Positions 1 through 9,238 of a stretch of 36,191 nucleotides of DNA are shown here, piece by piece. How positions within the stretch are numbered: position 1 is the stretch's first letter; the number at the start of each line of letters is the position of its first letter. The DNA lies in assembly GCF_000169375.1 (NCBI RefSeq), contig NZ_AAXY01000032.1, forward strand, positions 1-36,191, in the 5' to 3' direction. The position numbers were made by a program, and so were the translations under genes. The notes under the pieces are model-generated. The model saw only the letters and a list, made by a program, of their open reading frames with translations, searched no databases and was not told the origin of the DNA. This DNA comes from Marinobacter sp. ELB17 (GTDB lineage Bacteria; Pseudomonadota; Gammaproteobacteria; Pseudomonadales; Oleiphilaceae).

Positions 1-8
1 TCGCTCAT
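1..8 (-). CDS. rpsA: 30S ribosomal protein S1, first codons only (partial)
   Basis: The complement of the first eight bases reads ATGAGCGA, so a minus-strand gene beginning Met-Ser-Glu or Met-Ser-Asp leaves the window here. An AGGA Shine-Dalgarno-like element lies about eight bases upstream. RpsA proteins commonly begin Met-Ser-Glu, and rpsA conventionally follows cmk in gammaproteobacteria. The identification rests on that context because almost no coding sequence is visible. The 128 bases between it and cmk hold a short GGCA/TGCC hairpin with a T-rich loop just after the cmk stop, and no convincing promoter. Confidence 0.5.
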
Positions 9-136
9 TATGAGTCCTATATGTTCAACGCAAGTATCTCGTGCCGCCAGCAACACGGTCTGTTAATTAAGTCCGGAATCAGCCTGGGGCTGGCAGATTG
101 TGCTGTTCCCGGATTTCCAATGGCAAAAAAGTGCCG

Positions 137-817
137 TCAGGCCTGGCCTGCTGCTGCCATACACCTGTCTAACACCTCTTCTATGCTTAACCCTGTGGAA
201 TCAATGACTTGCGCATCATCCGCGGGCTTAAGCGGGGCAGCTAAACGATTCATATCCCGTTCATCACGTACCCGAATCTCTTCTAAAACGTTGGCAATAC
301 TAACATCGACGCCGGCTTGCAGCAACTGGCTGAAACGGCGTTGCGCCCGTTCTTCAGCACTGGCCGTCAAAAAGATTTTTACCGGTGCGTCCGGGAACAC
401 CACTGTGCCCATATCGCGACCGTCGGCGACAAGACCTGGCGCCTGACGGAAATCACGCTGACGTTGCAATAGAGCATCTCGAACCGACTGCATCACCGCC
501 ACTTTGGACGCGTTGTTGCCACACTGTTCGGTGCGAATCGCCGCGTTTACATCCTCACCAGCCAACAACACTTTTGCGGGCTCCCCGGGGGGTGTAGGTT
601 CAAAAGTGACATCCAGACTGGCTGCCACCGTTACCAGAGCGGGCTCGTTGTCTAACGCCACACCCTGGCGCTCGGCCGCCAATGCGGTCAAACGATAAAG
701 AGCGCCGCTGTCCAACAAGTGCCAACCCAGCTTGCGAGCCAGCATTTGGGTAATAGTACCCTTACCGGAACCACCCGGGCCATCCACAGTAATAACCGCT
801 GCCGGCTGCACACCCAT
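137..817 (-). CDS. cmk: Cytidylate kinase
   Basis: Phosphorylates CMP and dCMP with ATP in the cytosol, feeding pyrimidine nucleotide pools. The 226-residue product has the normal length for bacterial Cmk. The Walker A loop GPGGSGKGT sits at residues 13-21. The DSGALYR segment that lines the CMP site follows, and a GLVADGRDMGTVVFPDA segment lies mid-protein. The ATG shares one base with the aroA stop (TGATG), so translation is probably coupled to aroA. It is the penultimate gene of the gyrA/aro/rpsA cluster. Confidence 0.96.
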   Translation of the reverse strand: MGVQPAAVITVDGPGGSGKGTITQMLARKLGWHLLDSGALYRLTALAAERQGVALDNEPALVTVAASLDVTFEPTPPGEPAKVLLAGEDVNAAIRTEQCGNNASKVAVMQSVRDALLQRQRDFRQAPGLVADGRDMGTVVFPDAPVKIFLTASAEERAQRRFSQLLQAGVDVSIANVLEEIRVRDERDMNRLAAPLKPADDAQVIDSTGLSIEEVLDRCMAAAGQA

Positions 818-2151
818 CAGACCTCTCCCTGGCTTTGGATATTCATACCCACCTGCTGCGCCAGTTCGACAAAACCGGGGAACGACGTTGCGACGTTGGC
901 GCAGTCGTTGATGACAATCTCGCCCTTTGCACGCAATGAGGCCACCGCAAACGACATGGCAATGCGATGGTCGCCGTGGCTGTTAACAATACCGCCGGTC
1001 ATGGCCTGGCCTCCATCGATGATGATGCCGTCGGGGGTGACCGTGGTTTTAACGCCTACCGCTGCCAAACCGTCCGCCATTACCTGAATACGGTCACTTT
1101 CTTTAACCCGCAGTTCTTCCGCACCACGCAGCGTGGTGCGACCTTCGGCGAAGGTAGCAGCGATAAACAGGACCGGAAACTCGTCGATGGCCAGCGGCAC
1201 TTCCCTTTCAGGAATGTCGATGCCTTTAAGTGGGGCGTAACGCACGCGAACATCCGCCACCGGCTCGCCGCCAATCGCGCGCTCGTTACTAACGTCAATG
1301 TTTGCACCCATTAGCCGCAGTATATTAATCACCCCGACACGAGTGGGGTTCATTCCGACGTGGCGCAATGTCAGGTCAGAGCCTGGCGCGATACTGCCGG
1401 CTACCAGAAAAAACGCCGCGGACGAAATGTCGGCCGGCACATCAATATTGCAAGCAACCAGCTTGCCGCCGCCGCTGACGCTGGAGGTCGCGTCAGCGCG
1501 ATACACATGGTAACCAAAACCCTCCAGCATGCGCTCGGTATGGTCACGCGTGGGCGCAGGCTCGGTGACTGACGTGACGCCATCGGCGTATAATCCGGCC
1601 AGTAACAGGCAAGACTTTACCTGGGCACTGGCCACCGGCATGTCGTAGTGAATTCCGGTCAGTGGCTGGCTGCCGCGAATTTTCAGCGGTGGCCGCCCGC
1701 CTTCGGCCGTATCAATCACCGCACCCATGGCGCGCAGCGGGTCGGCCACCCGGCCCATCGGCCGCTTGGTAAGGCTGGCGTCACCCACCAGTTCGGAGTC
1801 AAACGCCTGAGCCGCCAGCAAACCAGAAAACAGCCGCATCCCTGTGCCGGAGTTGCCTAGATAAATGGGCCCGCGCGGCGCCTGCAAGCCGTTCATGCCA
1901 ACACCGTGAATGCGCACGAAGCCATTGTCGGGGCCTTCAATGGTCACACCCAGATCGCGGAACGCCTGCACCGTGGCCAGGCTGTCTTCGCCTTCCAGAA
2001 AGCCGTTCACTTCGGTAATGCCCTCGGCCAAGGCACCCAACATAATGGAGCGGTGCGACATGGATTTGTCGCCCGGCACCCGAATATCTCCCACAATTGG
2101 GCCGGCGGGCTGGGCCCGGAAGGTCACCTGATGTTCTGTATTGTTAGTCAC
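817..2151 (-). CDS. aroA: 3-phosphoshikimate 1-carboxyvinyltransferase (EPSP synthase)
   Basis: Sixth step of the shikimate pathway: joins shikimate-3-phosphate and PEP to make EPSP. From the GTG at 2151 the product is 444 residues. The N-terminal VPGDKSMSHRS carries the PEP-binding lysine (about residue 29), and LGNSGTGMR is the PEP/glyphosate loop. That loop resembles class II rather than E. coli-type enzymes, which is an inference from the motif alone. A longer reading from ATG at 2172 exists, but it overlaps tyrA by 25 bases and lacks a ribosome site. The GTG forms a four-base GTGA overlap with the tyrA stop and has AGGACAGG upstream, so I prefer it. In Pseudomonas this domain is fused to TyrA; here the two remain separate but tightly coupled. 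Confidence 0.95.
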   Translation of the reverse strand: MTNNTEHQVTFRAQPAGPIVGDIRVPGDKSMSHRSIMLGALAEGITEVNGFLEGEDSLATVQAFRDLGVTIEGPDNGFVRIHGVGMNGLQAPRGPIYLGNSGTGMRLFSGLLAAQAFDSELVGDASLTKRPMGRVADPLRAMGAVIDTAEGGRPPLKIRGSQPLTGIHYDMPVASAQVKSCLLLAGLYADGVTSVTEPAPTRDHTERMLEGFGYHVYRADATSSVSGGGKLVACNIDVPADISSAAFFLVAGSIAPGSDLTLRHVGMNPTRVGVINILRLMGANIDVSNERAIGGEPVADVRVRYAPLKGIDIPEREVPLAIDEFPVLFIAATFAEGRTTLRGAEELRVKESDRIQVMADGLAAVGVKTTVTPDGIIIDGGQAMTGGIVNSHGDHRIAMSFAVASLRAKGEIVINDCANVATSFPGFVELAQQVGMNIQSQGEV

Positions 2152-3044
2152 GTAGGCCTGTCCTGAGAGCATTTTTGAAAGTGTTCGCGAGCAGCTCTGG
2201 CACGAGTAAAAACCCGCAGCAAAGTGTCTCCATCCTGGTCGGCAATGGCCGAACGCAGTTGGTCGAGATCTTGGGTAAACCGGTCAATCGTAAGCAGCAC
2301 AGCGTCGCGATTTGACAGAAAAATATCACGCCACATAACCGGATCGCTGGCAGCAATGCGGGTAAAATCACGGAATCCGCCGGCCGCGTAACGGAATATA
2401 TCCATATTCTGGTCGTCGCCAGCGAGGGTATCCACCAGGGAAAACGCGATAAGATGAGGCAGATGGCTGGTGGCGGCCAGCACCTCGTCATGATGCTCCG
2501 CGGCCATGGTCAGCACGTTAGCATCGCAGGCACGCCACATGGCGGTTACTTTGCCCAAGGCTTGCGGGCAAGCATCGTCCGCAGGCGTCAGAATGACTTT
2601 GTGTTTGGCGAACAGCTGTGGATTCGCCGCCCGAATGCCGCTTTTCTCCGAGCCGGCAATGGGGTGGCCGGGTATCACCGTTGCCGGCAAGTGTCCCAAA
2701 ACCGCGCGCACATCGTTTACAAATCCACTTTTCGTACTGCCCACATCGGTAATAATGGCATCGCCGTTCAGCGCCGGTTGTATTTCCCGCAACACCGACT
2801 GGGTGGCTTTTACTGGCACTGCCAACACCACCAGATCAGCTCCGCTGACCGCCTGCGCAGCAGACTCTGCAGCGCTGTCGATCACACCCAGCTCCACGCC
2901 CAGGGCCAGTTCGTCGGCGCGGGTGTCAAAACCCACCACTTCTTCCGCCAGCTTGTTTTCGCGCAGGGCCGCAGCCAACGAACCGCCGATCAGCCCCAGA
3001 CCAATCACCGCAACGCGCTGAAACAGAGGCTGAGCTACAGGCAT
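2148..3044 (-). CDS. tyrA: Prephenate (cyclohexadienyl) dehydrogenase
   Basis: Oxidatively decarboxylates prephenate, and possibly arogenate, on the way to tyrosine. The NAD(P)-binding Rossmann turn GLGLIGGS is at residues 15-22. A GSTKSGF segment and the HPIAGSEKSG motif of the TyrA family follow. The ATG at 3044 gives 298 residues, lies one base after the hisC stop and has a CAGGG element upstream. A TTG 24 bases earlier is open but would overlap hisC. There is no chorismate-mutase domain, so this is the stand-alone TyrAc type rather than the E. coli fusion. Whether it prefers prephenate or arogenate cannot be read from the sequence. Confidence 0.94.
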   Translation of the reverse strand: MPVAQPLFQRVAVIGLGLIGGSLAAALRENKLAEEVVGFDTRADELALGVELGVIDSAAESAAQAVSGADLVVLAVPVKATQSVLREIQPALNGDAIITDVGSTKSGFVNDVRAVLGHLPATVIPGHPIAGSEKSGIRAANPQLFAKHKVILTPADDACPQALGKVTAMWRACDANVLTMAAEHHDEVLAATSHLPHLIAFSLVDTLAGDDQNMDIFRYAAGGFRDFTRIAASDPVMWRDIFLSNRDAVLLTIDRFTQDLDQLRSAIADQDGDTLLRVFTRARAAREHFQKCSQDRPT

Positions 3045-3045
3045 G

Positions 3046-4170
3046 TTAAGCGCCCTGCCCGGACGCAACCAGCGCCTGGGATAGGGCCTCTATAAAGCGC
3101 GCGTTTTCTTTCGCAAGGCCCACCGACACCCGCAGGTGTCGCGGCATGCCATAACCGGCGACGGGGCGCACAATCACGCCGTGCGCCAAAAGCGCCTGAT
3201 AAACATCTATGGCCTGCTCACCCACGTCTACCGCAATAAAGTTGGCCGTAGACGGAATATACGACAGTCCCATGGCATCAAAAGCAGCGCTAAGCTGAGC
3301 CAGGCCATCACTGTTCACCCTGCGTGTTTCATCCAGATAAGCTTCGTCGCCCAACACCGCCGTAGCCGCTGCTAAAGACACGCTACCCACGTTAAACGGC
3401 TGGCGCACCCGGTTAAGAATGTTGGCAATGGCCGCAGAGCTGATGCTGTAACCAATGCGCAGCGCCGCCAGGCCCCAGGCTTTGGAAAAAGTGCGGCACA
3501 CAATCAGATTGGGATAATCGGGCAACAGCACCAAGCCGTCGGCGTCATCCTCGCCTTGCATGTATTCGCAGTAGGCTTCGTCTAACACCACCAGCACCCG
3601 CGCGGGCACTTTGTCCATAAACGCCTTCAGGGCTTTAGCGCCGTGCACCGTGCCTGTGGGGTTGTTGGGGTTGGCCACAAAAATCAGTTTTGTGCGATCG
3701 GTAATCGCCTCTGCCATAGCATTCAGATCATGCCCCCAGTGTTGCGCTGGAACGCACACGCCCCGTGCGCCAATCGCTTGGGTAACAATCGGGTAAACGG
3801 CAAAGGCGTACTGGGAATAGATCACTTCGTCATCAGCACTGGCAAAGCAACGGGCGATCACTTCCAGCAGGTCATTAGAGCCGTTGCCCAGGGTCAGTTG
3901 TGACGTTTCTACAGTAAAACGCTTAGCCAGGGCCTGCTTCAAATCAAAGCCGTTACCGTCTGGATACAAGCACAACTCGCCCATCGCTTTTTGCGCGGCC
4001 TGCACGGCTTTCGGGCTGGGGCCCAGTGGATTTTCGTTGCTGGCCAGCTTGATGATGTCGGCCGGATTCAGGCCCAGCTCGCGCGCCAACTCTGCAATCG
4101 GTTTTCCGGGTTGATACGGCGATAACGCCTGAACACCGGATACTGCAAGACTCTGGTAATCAATCGCCAT
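3046..4170 (-). CDS. hisC: Histidinol-phosphate aminotransferase (aromatic-cluster copy)
   Basis: PLP-dependent class I/II aminotransferase of 374 residues. LASNENPLGPSP near residue 45 and the PLP-lysine motif FSKAWGLA (Lys230) are typical of HisC; NPNNPTG and the LDEAYCEY segment lie between them. Formally it transaminates imidazole-acetol phosphate in histidine synthesis. Its place between pheA and tyrA suggests it mainly serves as the aromatic aminotransferase (HisHb of the Pseudomonas supraoperon), which is an inference from context. The gap to the upstream pheA stop is 19 bases. Confidence 0.94.
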   Translation of the reverse strand: MAIDYQSLAVSGVQALSPYQPGKPIAELARELGLNPADIIKLASNENPLGPSPKAVQAAQKAMGELCLYPDGNGFDLKQALAKRFTVETSQLTLGNGSNDLLEVIARCFASADDEVIYSQYAFAVYPIVTQAIGARGVCVPAQHWGHDLNAMAEAITDRTKLIFVANPNNPTGTVHGAKALKAFMDKVPARVLVVLDEAYCEYMQGEDDADGLVLLPDYPNLIVCRTFSKAWGLAALRIGYSISSAAIANILNRVRQPFNVGSVSLAAATAVLGDEAYLDETRRVNSDGLAQLSAAFDAMGLSYIPSTANFIAVDVGEQAIDVYQALLAHGVIVRPVAGYGMPRHLRVSVGLAKENARFIEALSQALVASGQGA

Positions 4171-4189
4171 GATTTATCCTTAAAGCGGG

Positions 4190-5287
4190 TTAAAGCACAC
4201 CAATGGGGTAAGACCCCAAACGCTTGAGTTCTACCGCTTCTACATCTACTTCGGCCAATACTTTACGGGCGGGCTCGTCGTCCATATGGCCTTCAAAATC
4301 GATGTAGAACACATAGGCCCAGGTGCCCGTTTGCGAGGGCCGGGTTTCAATGCGAGTCAGGCTGATGCCGTGGCTGTGAAACGGCTCTAACAACTGATAC
4401 AAGGCGCCCGGCTTATTGCGCATAGACACCAGCACTGACGATTTATCGTGACCGCTGGGGGTAACCGCTTCGCGGCCAATAATCAGAAAACGGGTGGTGT
4501 TGTCGGGCCGGTCTTCAATGCTGTTTGCCAGCTTGACCAAACCGTAGAGCTCTGCCGCCATATCGCCGGCAATGGCTGCGGCGCCTGGCTCTGCGGCAGC
4601 ACGGCGCGCCGCCTCAGCGTTGCTGGAAACGCTGATGCGTTCGATGCCGTAGCGGTGGGTATCCAGCCACTGGCGGCACTGGGCGAACGACTGCTGGTGC
4701 GAGTAAATTCGGGTGATTTCCTGGCCGTCGTGCTGCGGCGCCACCATCAGGTGGTGGTGAATGCGAAGTTGCACTTCGCCGCAGATTTTCAACGGCGACG
4801 ACATGAACATATCCAGAGTGTGGTTGATCATGCCTTCGGTAGAATTCTCAACTGGCACCACGCCGTAGTGCGCAGCCCCGGATTCCACTTCGCGGAACAC
4901 TGCATCAATGGCAGGCATGGGCACGCTCACCACCGAGTGGCCAAAGTGCTTGAGCGCAGCGGCCTGGGTAAAGGTACCCAATGGCCCCAAAAAGGCAATG
5001 TGCATGGGTTTTTCAAGGGCCAGGCACACCGACATGATTTCGCGGAACAAGCGCGCCATTTCCTCGCCGGGCAACGGCCCCGGGTTTTGTTCGATAATAC
5101 GGCGCAGTACCTGGGCTTCGCGTTCGGGGCGGTAGAAAACCACATCTTGCCCCGGATTGGCGGCCATTTTTACACGGGCCACTTCTAGGGCGCAGCGGGC
5201 ACGGGCACTGATCAGCTTCATGATCTGCTGATCAATACTGTCTATTTCGTCGCGCAGTTCCGCCAATCGAGCTTGCTCATCGCTCAT
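4190..5287 (-). CDS. pheA: Chorismate mutase / prephenate dehydratase (P-protein)
   Basis: Bifunctional enzyme of phenylalanine synthesis, 365 residues. An AroQ-type chorismate mutase domain covers about residues 5-90 (LRDEIDSIDQQIMKLISAR). The prephenate dehydratase domain covers about 95-270, with GPLGTFTQAA, VVPVENSTEGM and the catalytic TRF motif. A C-terminal ACT domain at about 280-355 contains GALYQLL and a slightly altered ETRPS in place of the usual ESRP feedback motif. Feedback inhibition by phenylalanine is expected from the family. The ATG lies two bases after the serC stop. Confidence 0.97.
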   Translation of the reverse strand: MSDEQARLAELRDEIDSIDQQIMKLISARARCALEVARVKMAANPGQDVVFYRPEREAQVLRRIIEQNPGPLPGEEMARLFREIMSVCLALEKPMHIAFLGPLGTFTQAAALKHFGHSVVSVPMPAIDAVFREVESGAAHYGVVPVENSTEGMINHTLDMFMSSPLKICGEVQLRIHHHLMVAPQHDGQEITRIYSHQQSFAQCRQWLDTHRYGIERISVSSNAEAARRAAAEPGAAAIAGDMAAELYGLVKLANSIEDRPDNTTRFLIIGREAVTPSGHDKSSVLVSMRNKPGALYQLLEPFHSHGISLTRIETRPSQTGTWAYVFYIDFEGHMDDEPARKVLAEVDVEAVELKRLGSYPIGVL

Positions 5288-5289
5288 AG

Positions 5290-6372
5290 TTAACCGCGCT
5301 CCTTGGCAAATTCCGCCATATAGGCGATCAGTGCGTCTACGCCGGCTTCCGGCATGGCGTTGTAGATGCTGGCTCGCATGCCGCCTACTGACCGGTGACC
5401 TTTCAGGTTCAGCAGCTGGCGCTCATCAGCACCTTTCAAAAAAGCGCTGTTCAGAGCATCGTCTGCAAGAATGAAGGGCACGTTCATCCAGGAGCGGAAG
5501 CGCGGGTCAATGGGGTTGGAGTAGAACGGGTTGGTGTCAATAAAGTGGTAAAGTTTTTTCGCTTTGCGGGCGTTGAGCTCGCCTATGGCGTTTACGCCGC
5601 CCTGATCTTTCAGCCACTTGAAAACCAGACCCGCCAGGTACCAGGAGTAAGTCGCCGGCGTGTTGAACATAGAGGCGTTATCGGCCATCACCTGATAGTT
5701 CATCATGGTCGGGATTTTCGCGTGGGCTTTACCCAGCAAATCTTTGCGAACGATGACAATCACAAGGCCGGAAGGACCGATATTTTTCTGCGCGCCGGCG
5801 TAAATCAGACCGAATTTCGAGACGTCTACGGGGCGTGACAGCATGGTGGATGACATGTCCGCGACCAAAGGCACCTTGCCGCTGTCGGGAACAAAATCAA
5901 ACTCCAGGCCACCGATGGTTTCATTGGGCGTGTAATGCAGGTAAGCGGCATCAGCACGGGTGTTCCAGCCGGCCTGATCGGGCACGGTAGTAAAACCGCA
6001 CCCGGCAGAGCTGGCCACCACATTCACGTCGCCGTAACGGCGGGCTTCAGCGATGGCTTTTTCGGACCAGATACCGGTGTTCACGTAATCAGCGGAGGCT
6101 GAGTTACCCAGCAGATTCAGGGGCACAGTAGCAAACTGGCTAGAGGCACCGCCCTGCATGAAAAGAACGGCGTAATCGTCTGATATTCCAGCCAAATCAC
6201 GCACATCCTGCTCGGCAGTTTCGGCGATTTCAACAAACTCGTCGCTGCGATGGCTCATTTCCATGACCGACATGCCGGTACCGCGCCAGTCGAGCATTTC
6301 TTCCCGTGCCTGTCGCAGCACCTGTTCCGGCAAGGTTGCCGGGCCTGCACAAAAATTATACGCCCTGCTCAT
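5290..6372 (-). CDS. serC: Phosphoserine aminotransferase
   Basis: PLP enzyme that makes phosphoserine from 3-phosphohydroxypyruvate and also acts in pyridoxal phosphate synthesis. The 360-residue product starts YNFCAGPA, typical of SerC, and carries the PLP lysine Lys196 in GAQKNIGPSG. It opens the serine/aromatic block, 51 bases downstream of gyrA. That gap shows no clear terminator or promoter, so read-through from gyrA is possible. Confidence 0.97.
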   Translation of the reverse strand: MSRAYNFCAGPATLPEQVLRQAREEMLDWRGTGMSVMEMSHRSDEFVEIAETAEQDVRDLAGISDDYAVLFMQGGASSQFATVPLNLLGNSASADYVNTGIWSEKAIAEARRYGDVNVVASSAGCGFTTVPDQAGWNTRADAAYLHYTPNETIGGLEFDFVPDSGKVPLVADMSSTMLSRPVDVSKFGLIYAGAQKNIGPSGLVIVIVRKDLLGKAHAKIPTMMNYQVMADNASMFNTPATYSWYLAGLVFKWLKDQGGVNAIGELNARKAKKLYHFIDTNPFYSNPIDPRFRSWMNVPFILADDALNSAFLKGADERQLLNLKGHRSVGGMRASIYNAMPEAGVDALIAYMAEFAKERG

Positions 6373-6423
6373 GTTGCTGTGGTCTCTCGCGTCTTGCTGA
6401 TTCAGTGTGCCGGCTGCGGCGAC

Positions 6424-9111
6424 TTATTCGTCGCCGGCATCCGCGTCGCCATTATCGTCTGCATCGGTGCTGTTGCCGTCAAGCGTTTCGCCGCCTTCTT
6501 GCAGATTTCTTTGCTCACTTGATGCATCTTCACCCGTGACACCTTCAACCTCGGTGTCTTCCCCGATGATCTCTTCGGCGTCGGTTTCTGCAATGCGCTC
6601 TACACCCACCAGGCGTTCGTCTTCCTGGCTGAGTTTGATCAGGCGCACACCCTGGGTGTTGCGACTGAGCACAGACACTTCATCGGTGCGGGTACGAACC
6701 AGCGTGCCCTTGTCCGAGATCAGCATCATTTCGTCGCCGTCGAACAGTTGCAGCGCGGTCACCAGGTTGCCGTTACGATCAGAACACTGCATGGCGATAA
6801 CGCCCTGGCTGCCGCGACCGTACGTGGGAAATTCGTTTAGGTTGGTGCGCTTGCCGTAGCCGTGTTCGCTCGCCATCAGTAATACGGCGTCATCCTGTGG
6901 AATGATCAACGACACCACGTGATGGCCTTCGGCCATACGGATACCGCGTACACCCCGTGCGGTGCGACTCATCGGGCGCACAGCCTCTTCTTTAAAGCGC
7001 ACCGCTTTGCCGGCGGTGGAGAACAACATGATTTCGGCGCTGCCGTCGGTGATCGCCGCGCCAATCAGGGTGTCACCTTCATCCAGCGACAGCGCAATCA
7101 GGCCGCTGCTGCGTGGGCGGGAGAAGTTTGGCAGCGGGGTCTTTTTGACCACACCGGCTGATGTTGCCATCAATACAAACTGATCTTCCGGGTAGTCCCT
7201 AACCGGCAGGAAGGTGGTGATACGTTCACCCTCGTCCAGCGGCAGAATGTTCACCATCGGGCGGCCGCGTGAAGCACGGCTGGCGCGCGGAATTTCAAAT
7301 ACCCTCAACCAGTAAACCTTGCCACGGTTAGAGAAACACAAAATAGTGTCGTGAGAGTTAGCCACCAGCAGTTTTTCTACGAAATCTTCGTCTTTCATAG
7401 AGGTCGCCGCTTTACCACGACCGCCACGGCGCTGGGCCTGATAATCTTCCACCGCTTGAGTCTTGGCATAGCCGCTGTGGGAAATGGTGACGACCAGCTC
7501 TTCTTCATCAATCAGATCGGCCACGGTCAAATCGCGGCGGGAGCTGGTGATTTCAGTGCGACGCTCGTCGCCAAACTCTTCCACAATAGCTTGCAGTTCG
7601 TCGCGAATGACCTGCATCAGGCGCTCCGGGTTACCCAGAATATCCAACAAGTCGGCAATACGCTCCAGAATTTCGCGGTATTCGTTTTGCAGCTTTTCGG
7701 TTTCCAGGCCAGTCAGGCGGTGCAGGCGCAGGTCCAGAATCGCCTGGGCCTGTTCCGGAGACAGATGATATTTGCCATTGCGTAAACCGTAAATTTCCGG
7801 CAAATCGTCCGGACGGCAGGCATCTTCACCAGCGCGTTCCAGCATGGCCATCACGTCTTCGGATCCCCAGCCTTGGGCAATCAGCTTTTCCTTGGCTTCG
7901 GCGGCCGAAGGTGAGGCTTTGATCAGCGCGATGATCTCGTCAATGTTGGCCAGCGCAACCGCCAGACCTTCAAGAATATGACCACGCTCGCGGGCTTTAC
8001 GTAGCTCAAAAATCGTCCGACGAGTAACCACTTCGCGACGGTGACGTATGAAGGCGTCCAGCATTTCCTTCAGATTGAGGATGCGCGGTTCGCCGTCAAT
8101 CAGCGCCACCATGTTGATACCGAACACGGTTTCAAGCTGGGTCTGTTTGAACAGGTTGTTAATGATCACGTCCGGGTTTTCACCACGGCGCAACTCGATA
8201 ACAACGCGAATGCCTTCCTTGTTGGACTCGTCACGCAGCTCGGTGATGCCTTCCAGGCGCTTCTCTTTCACCAGCTCGGCGATTTTCTCGATCAACCGCG
8301 ATTTGTTCAGCTGATACGGCAGTTCGGTGATAATCACCGCGTCGCGCTTGGTCTTGGCGTCGTGCTCTACTTCGTGGCGGGCGCGAATGTACACTCGGCC
8401 ACGGCCGGTGCGATACGCCTCAACAATGCCCGCACGACCGTTGATGATGCCCTCGGTGGGAAAATCCGGACCGGGGATAAACTCCATCAATTGATCAATG
8501 CTTAAGTCTGGGTCATCAATCAGTGCCAAACAGCCTTTCACCACCTCAGTGAGGTTGTGGGGCGGAATATTGGTAGCCATACCCACGGCAATACCGGACG
8601 AGCCGTTGACCAGCAGGTTAGGCACGCGGGTAGGCATAACCACCGGAATCTGCTCTGTGCCATCGTAGTTGGGCACGAAATCGACCGTTTCTTTGTCCAG
8701 ATCGGCCAGCAGAGAATGGGCGATCTTCTTCATGCGGATTTCGGTGTAACGCATGGCCGCGGCGTTGTCGCCGTCGATGGAGCCAAAGTTACCCTGGCCG
8801 TCTACCAGCGGATAGCGCAGCGAAAACGGCTGGGCCATACGTACGATGGTGTCGTAAACCGCAGAGTCACCGTGCGGGTGGTATTTACCAATAACGTCAC
8901 CCACCACACGGGCGGACTTTTTATAGGCTTTGTTCCAGTCGTTGTTCAACACCGACATGGCGAACAGTACGCGACGATGTACCGGCTTAAGGCCGTCGCG
9001 CACATCCGGAAGTGCCCGGCCCACAATCACGCTCATGGCGTAATCCAGGTAGGACTGCTTCAACTCGTCTTCAATATTTACCGGCAGGATCTCTTTGGCT
9101 AACTCACCCAT
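6424..9111 (-). CDS. gyrA: DNA gyrase subunit A
   Basis: Breakage-reunion subunit of gyrase, which introduces negative supercoils as an A2B2 complex. The protein has 895 residues, slightly longer than E. coli GyrA (875). Numbering matches E. coli in the active region: Ser83 and Asp87 of the quinolone-resistance region are the sensitive residues, and the catalytic tyrosine is Tyr122 in AMRYTEIRM. The GyrA box QRRGGRGK opens the C-terminal DNA-wrapping pinwheel. The last 50 or so residues are a highly acidic tail. An extended -10 promoter candidate lies 84-92 bases upstream. Confidence 0.98.
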   Translation of the reverse strand: MGELAKEILPVNIEDELKQSYLDYAMSVIVGRALPDVRDGLKPVHRRVLFAMSVLNNDWNKAYKKSARVVGDVIGKYHPHGDSAVYDTIVRMAQPFSLRYPLVDGQGNFGSIDGDNAAAMRYTEIRMKKIAHSLLADLDKETVDFVPNYDGTEQIPVVMPTRVPNLLVNGSSGIAVGMATNIPPHNLTEVVKGCLALIDDPDLSIDQLMEFIPGPDFPTEGIINGRAGIVEAYRTGRGRVYIRARHEVEHDAKTKRDAVIITELPYQLNKSRLIEKIAELVKEKRLEGITELRDESNKEGIRVVIELRRGENPDVIINNLFKQTQLETVFGINMVALIDGEPRILNLKEMLDAFIRHRREVVTRRTIFELRKARERGHILEGLAVALANIDEIIALIKASPSAAEAKEKLIAQGWGSEDVMAMLERAGEDACRPDDLPEIYGLRNGKYHLSPEQAQAILDLRLHRLTGLETEKLQNEYREILERIADLLDILGNPERLMQVIRDELQAIVEEFGDERRTEITSSRRDLTVADLIDEEELVVTISHSGYAKTQAVEDYQAQRRGGRGKAATSMKDEDFVEKLLVANSHDTILCFSNRGKVYWLRVFEIPRASRASRGRPMVNILPLDEGERITTFLPVRDYPEDQFVLMATSAGVVKKTPLPNFSRPRSSGLIALSLDEGDTLIGAAITDGSAEIMLFSTAGKAVRFKEEAVRPMSRTARGVRGIRMAEGHHVVSLIIPQDDAVLLMASEHGYGKRTNLNEFPTYGRGSQGVIAMQCSDRNGNLVTALQLFDGDEMMLISDKGTLVRTRTDEVSVLSRNTQGVRLIKLSQEDERLVGVERIAETDAEEIIGEDTEVEGVTGEDASSEQRNLQEGGETLDGNSTDADDNGDADAGDE

Positions 9112-9194
9112 CGAGAAAGGTTCCTTTGCGTTAACTGAAAATCGTATCAGGGCCCGATTCTGGCCCCGTTAATGAGTTCTGTGACAAGCCAAGC

Positions 9195-9203
9195 AGTATA
9201 CCA
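9195..9203 (-). promoter_or_regulatory. Candidate gyrA promoter (extended -10)
   Basis: On the minus strand TGGTATACT fits an extended -10 element (TGN followed by a hexamer differing from consensus at one base). It stands about 84 bases upstream of the gyrA ATG. No good -35 is visible, which is tolerated by extended -10 promoters. A short GGGCC/GGCCC inverted repeat (9150-9166) lies in the presumed leader. Confidence 0.45.
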
Positions 9204-9238
9204 CACAGGCACCCTTCCCGGGGCCTTGAGGGCGACTG

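Noticed and set aside
4448..5188. 246-residue plus-strand frame inside pheA
   Set aside because: Antisense to a clear PheA; His/Gln/Gly-rich composition typical of the shadow frame of GC-rich genes.
6424..9111. Quinolone-resistance change in GyrA
   Set aside because: Ser83 and Asp87 are both the sensitive residues, so nothing indicates resistance.
9204..9238. Terminator after purU
   Set aside because: GC-rich with partial inverted symmetry, but no stable stem followed by a T-run on the minus strand.
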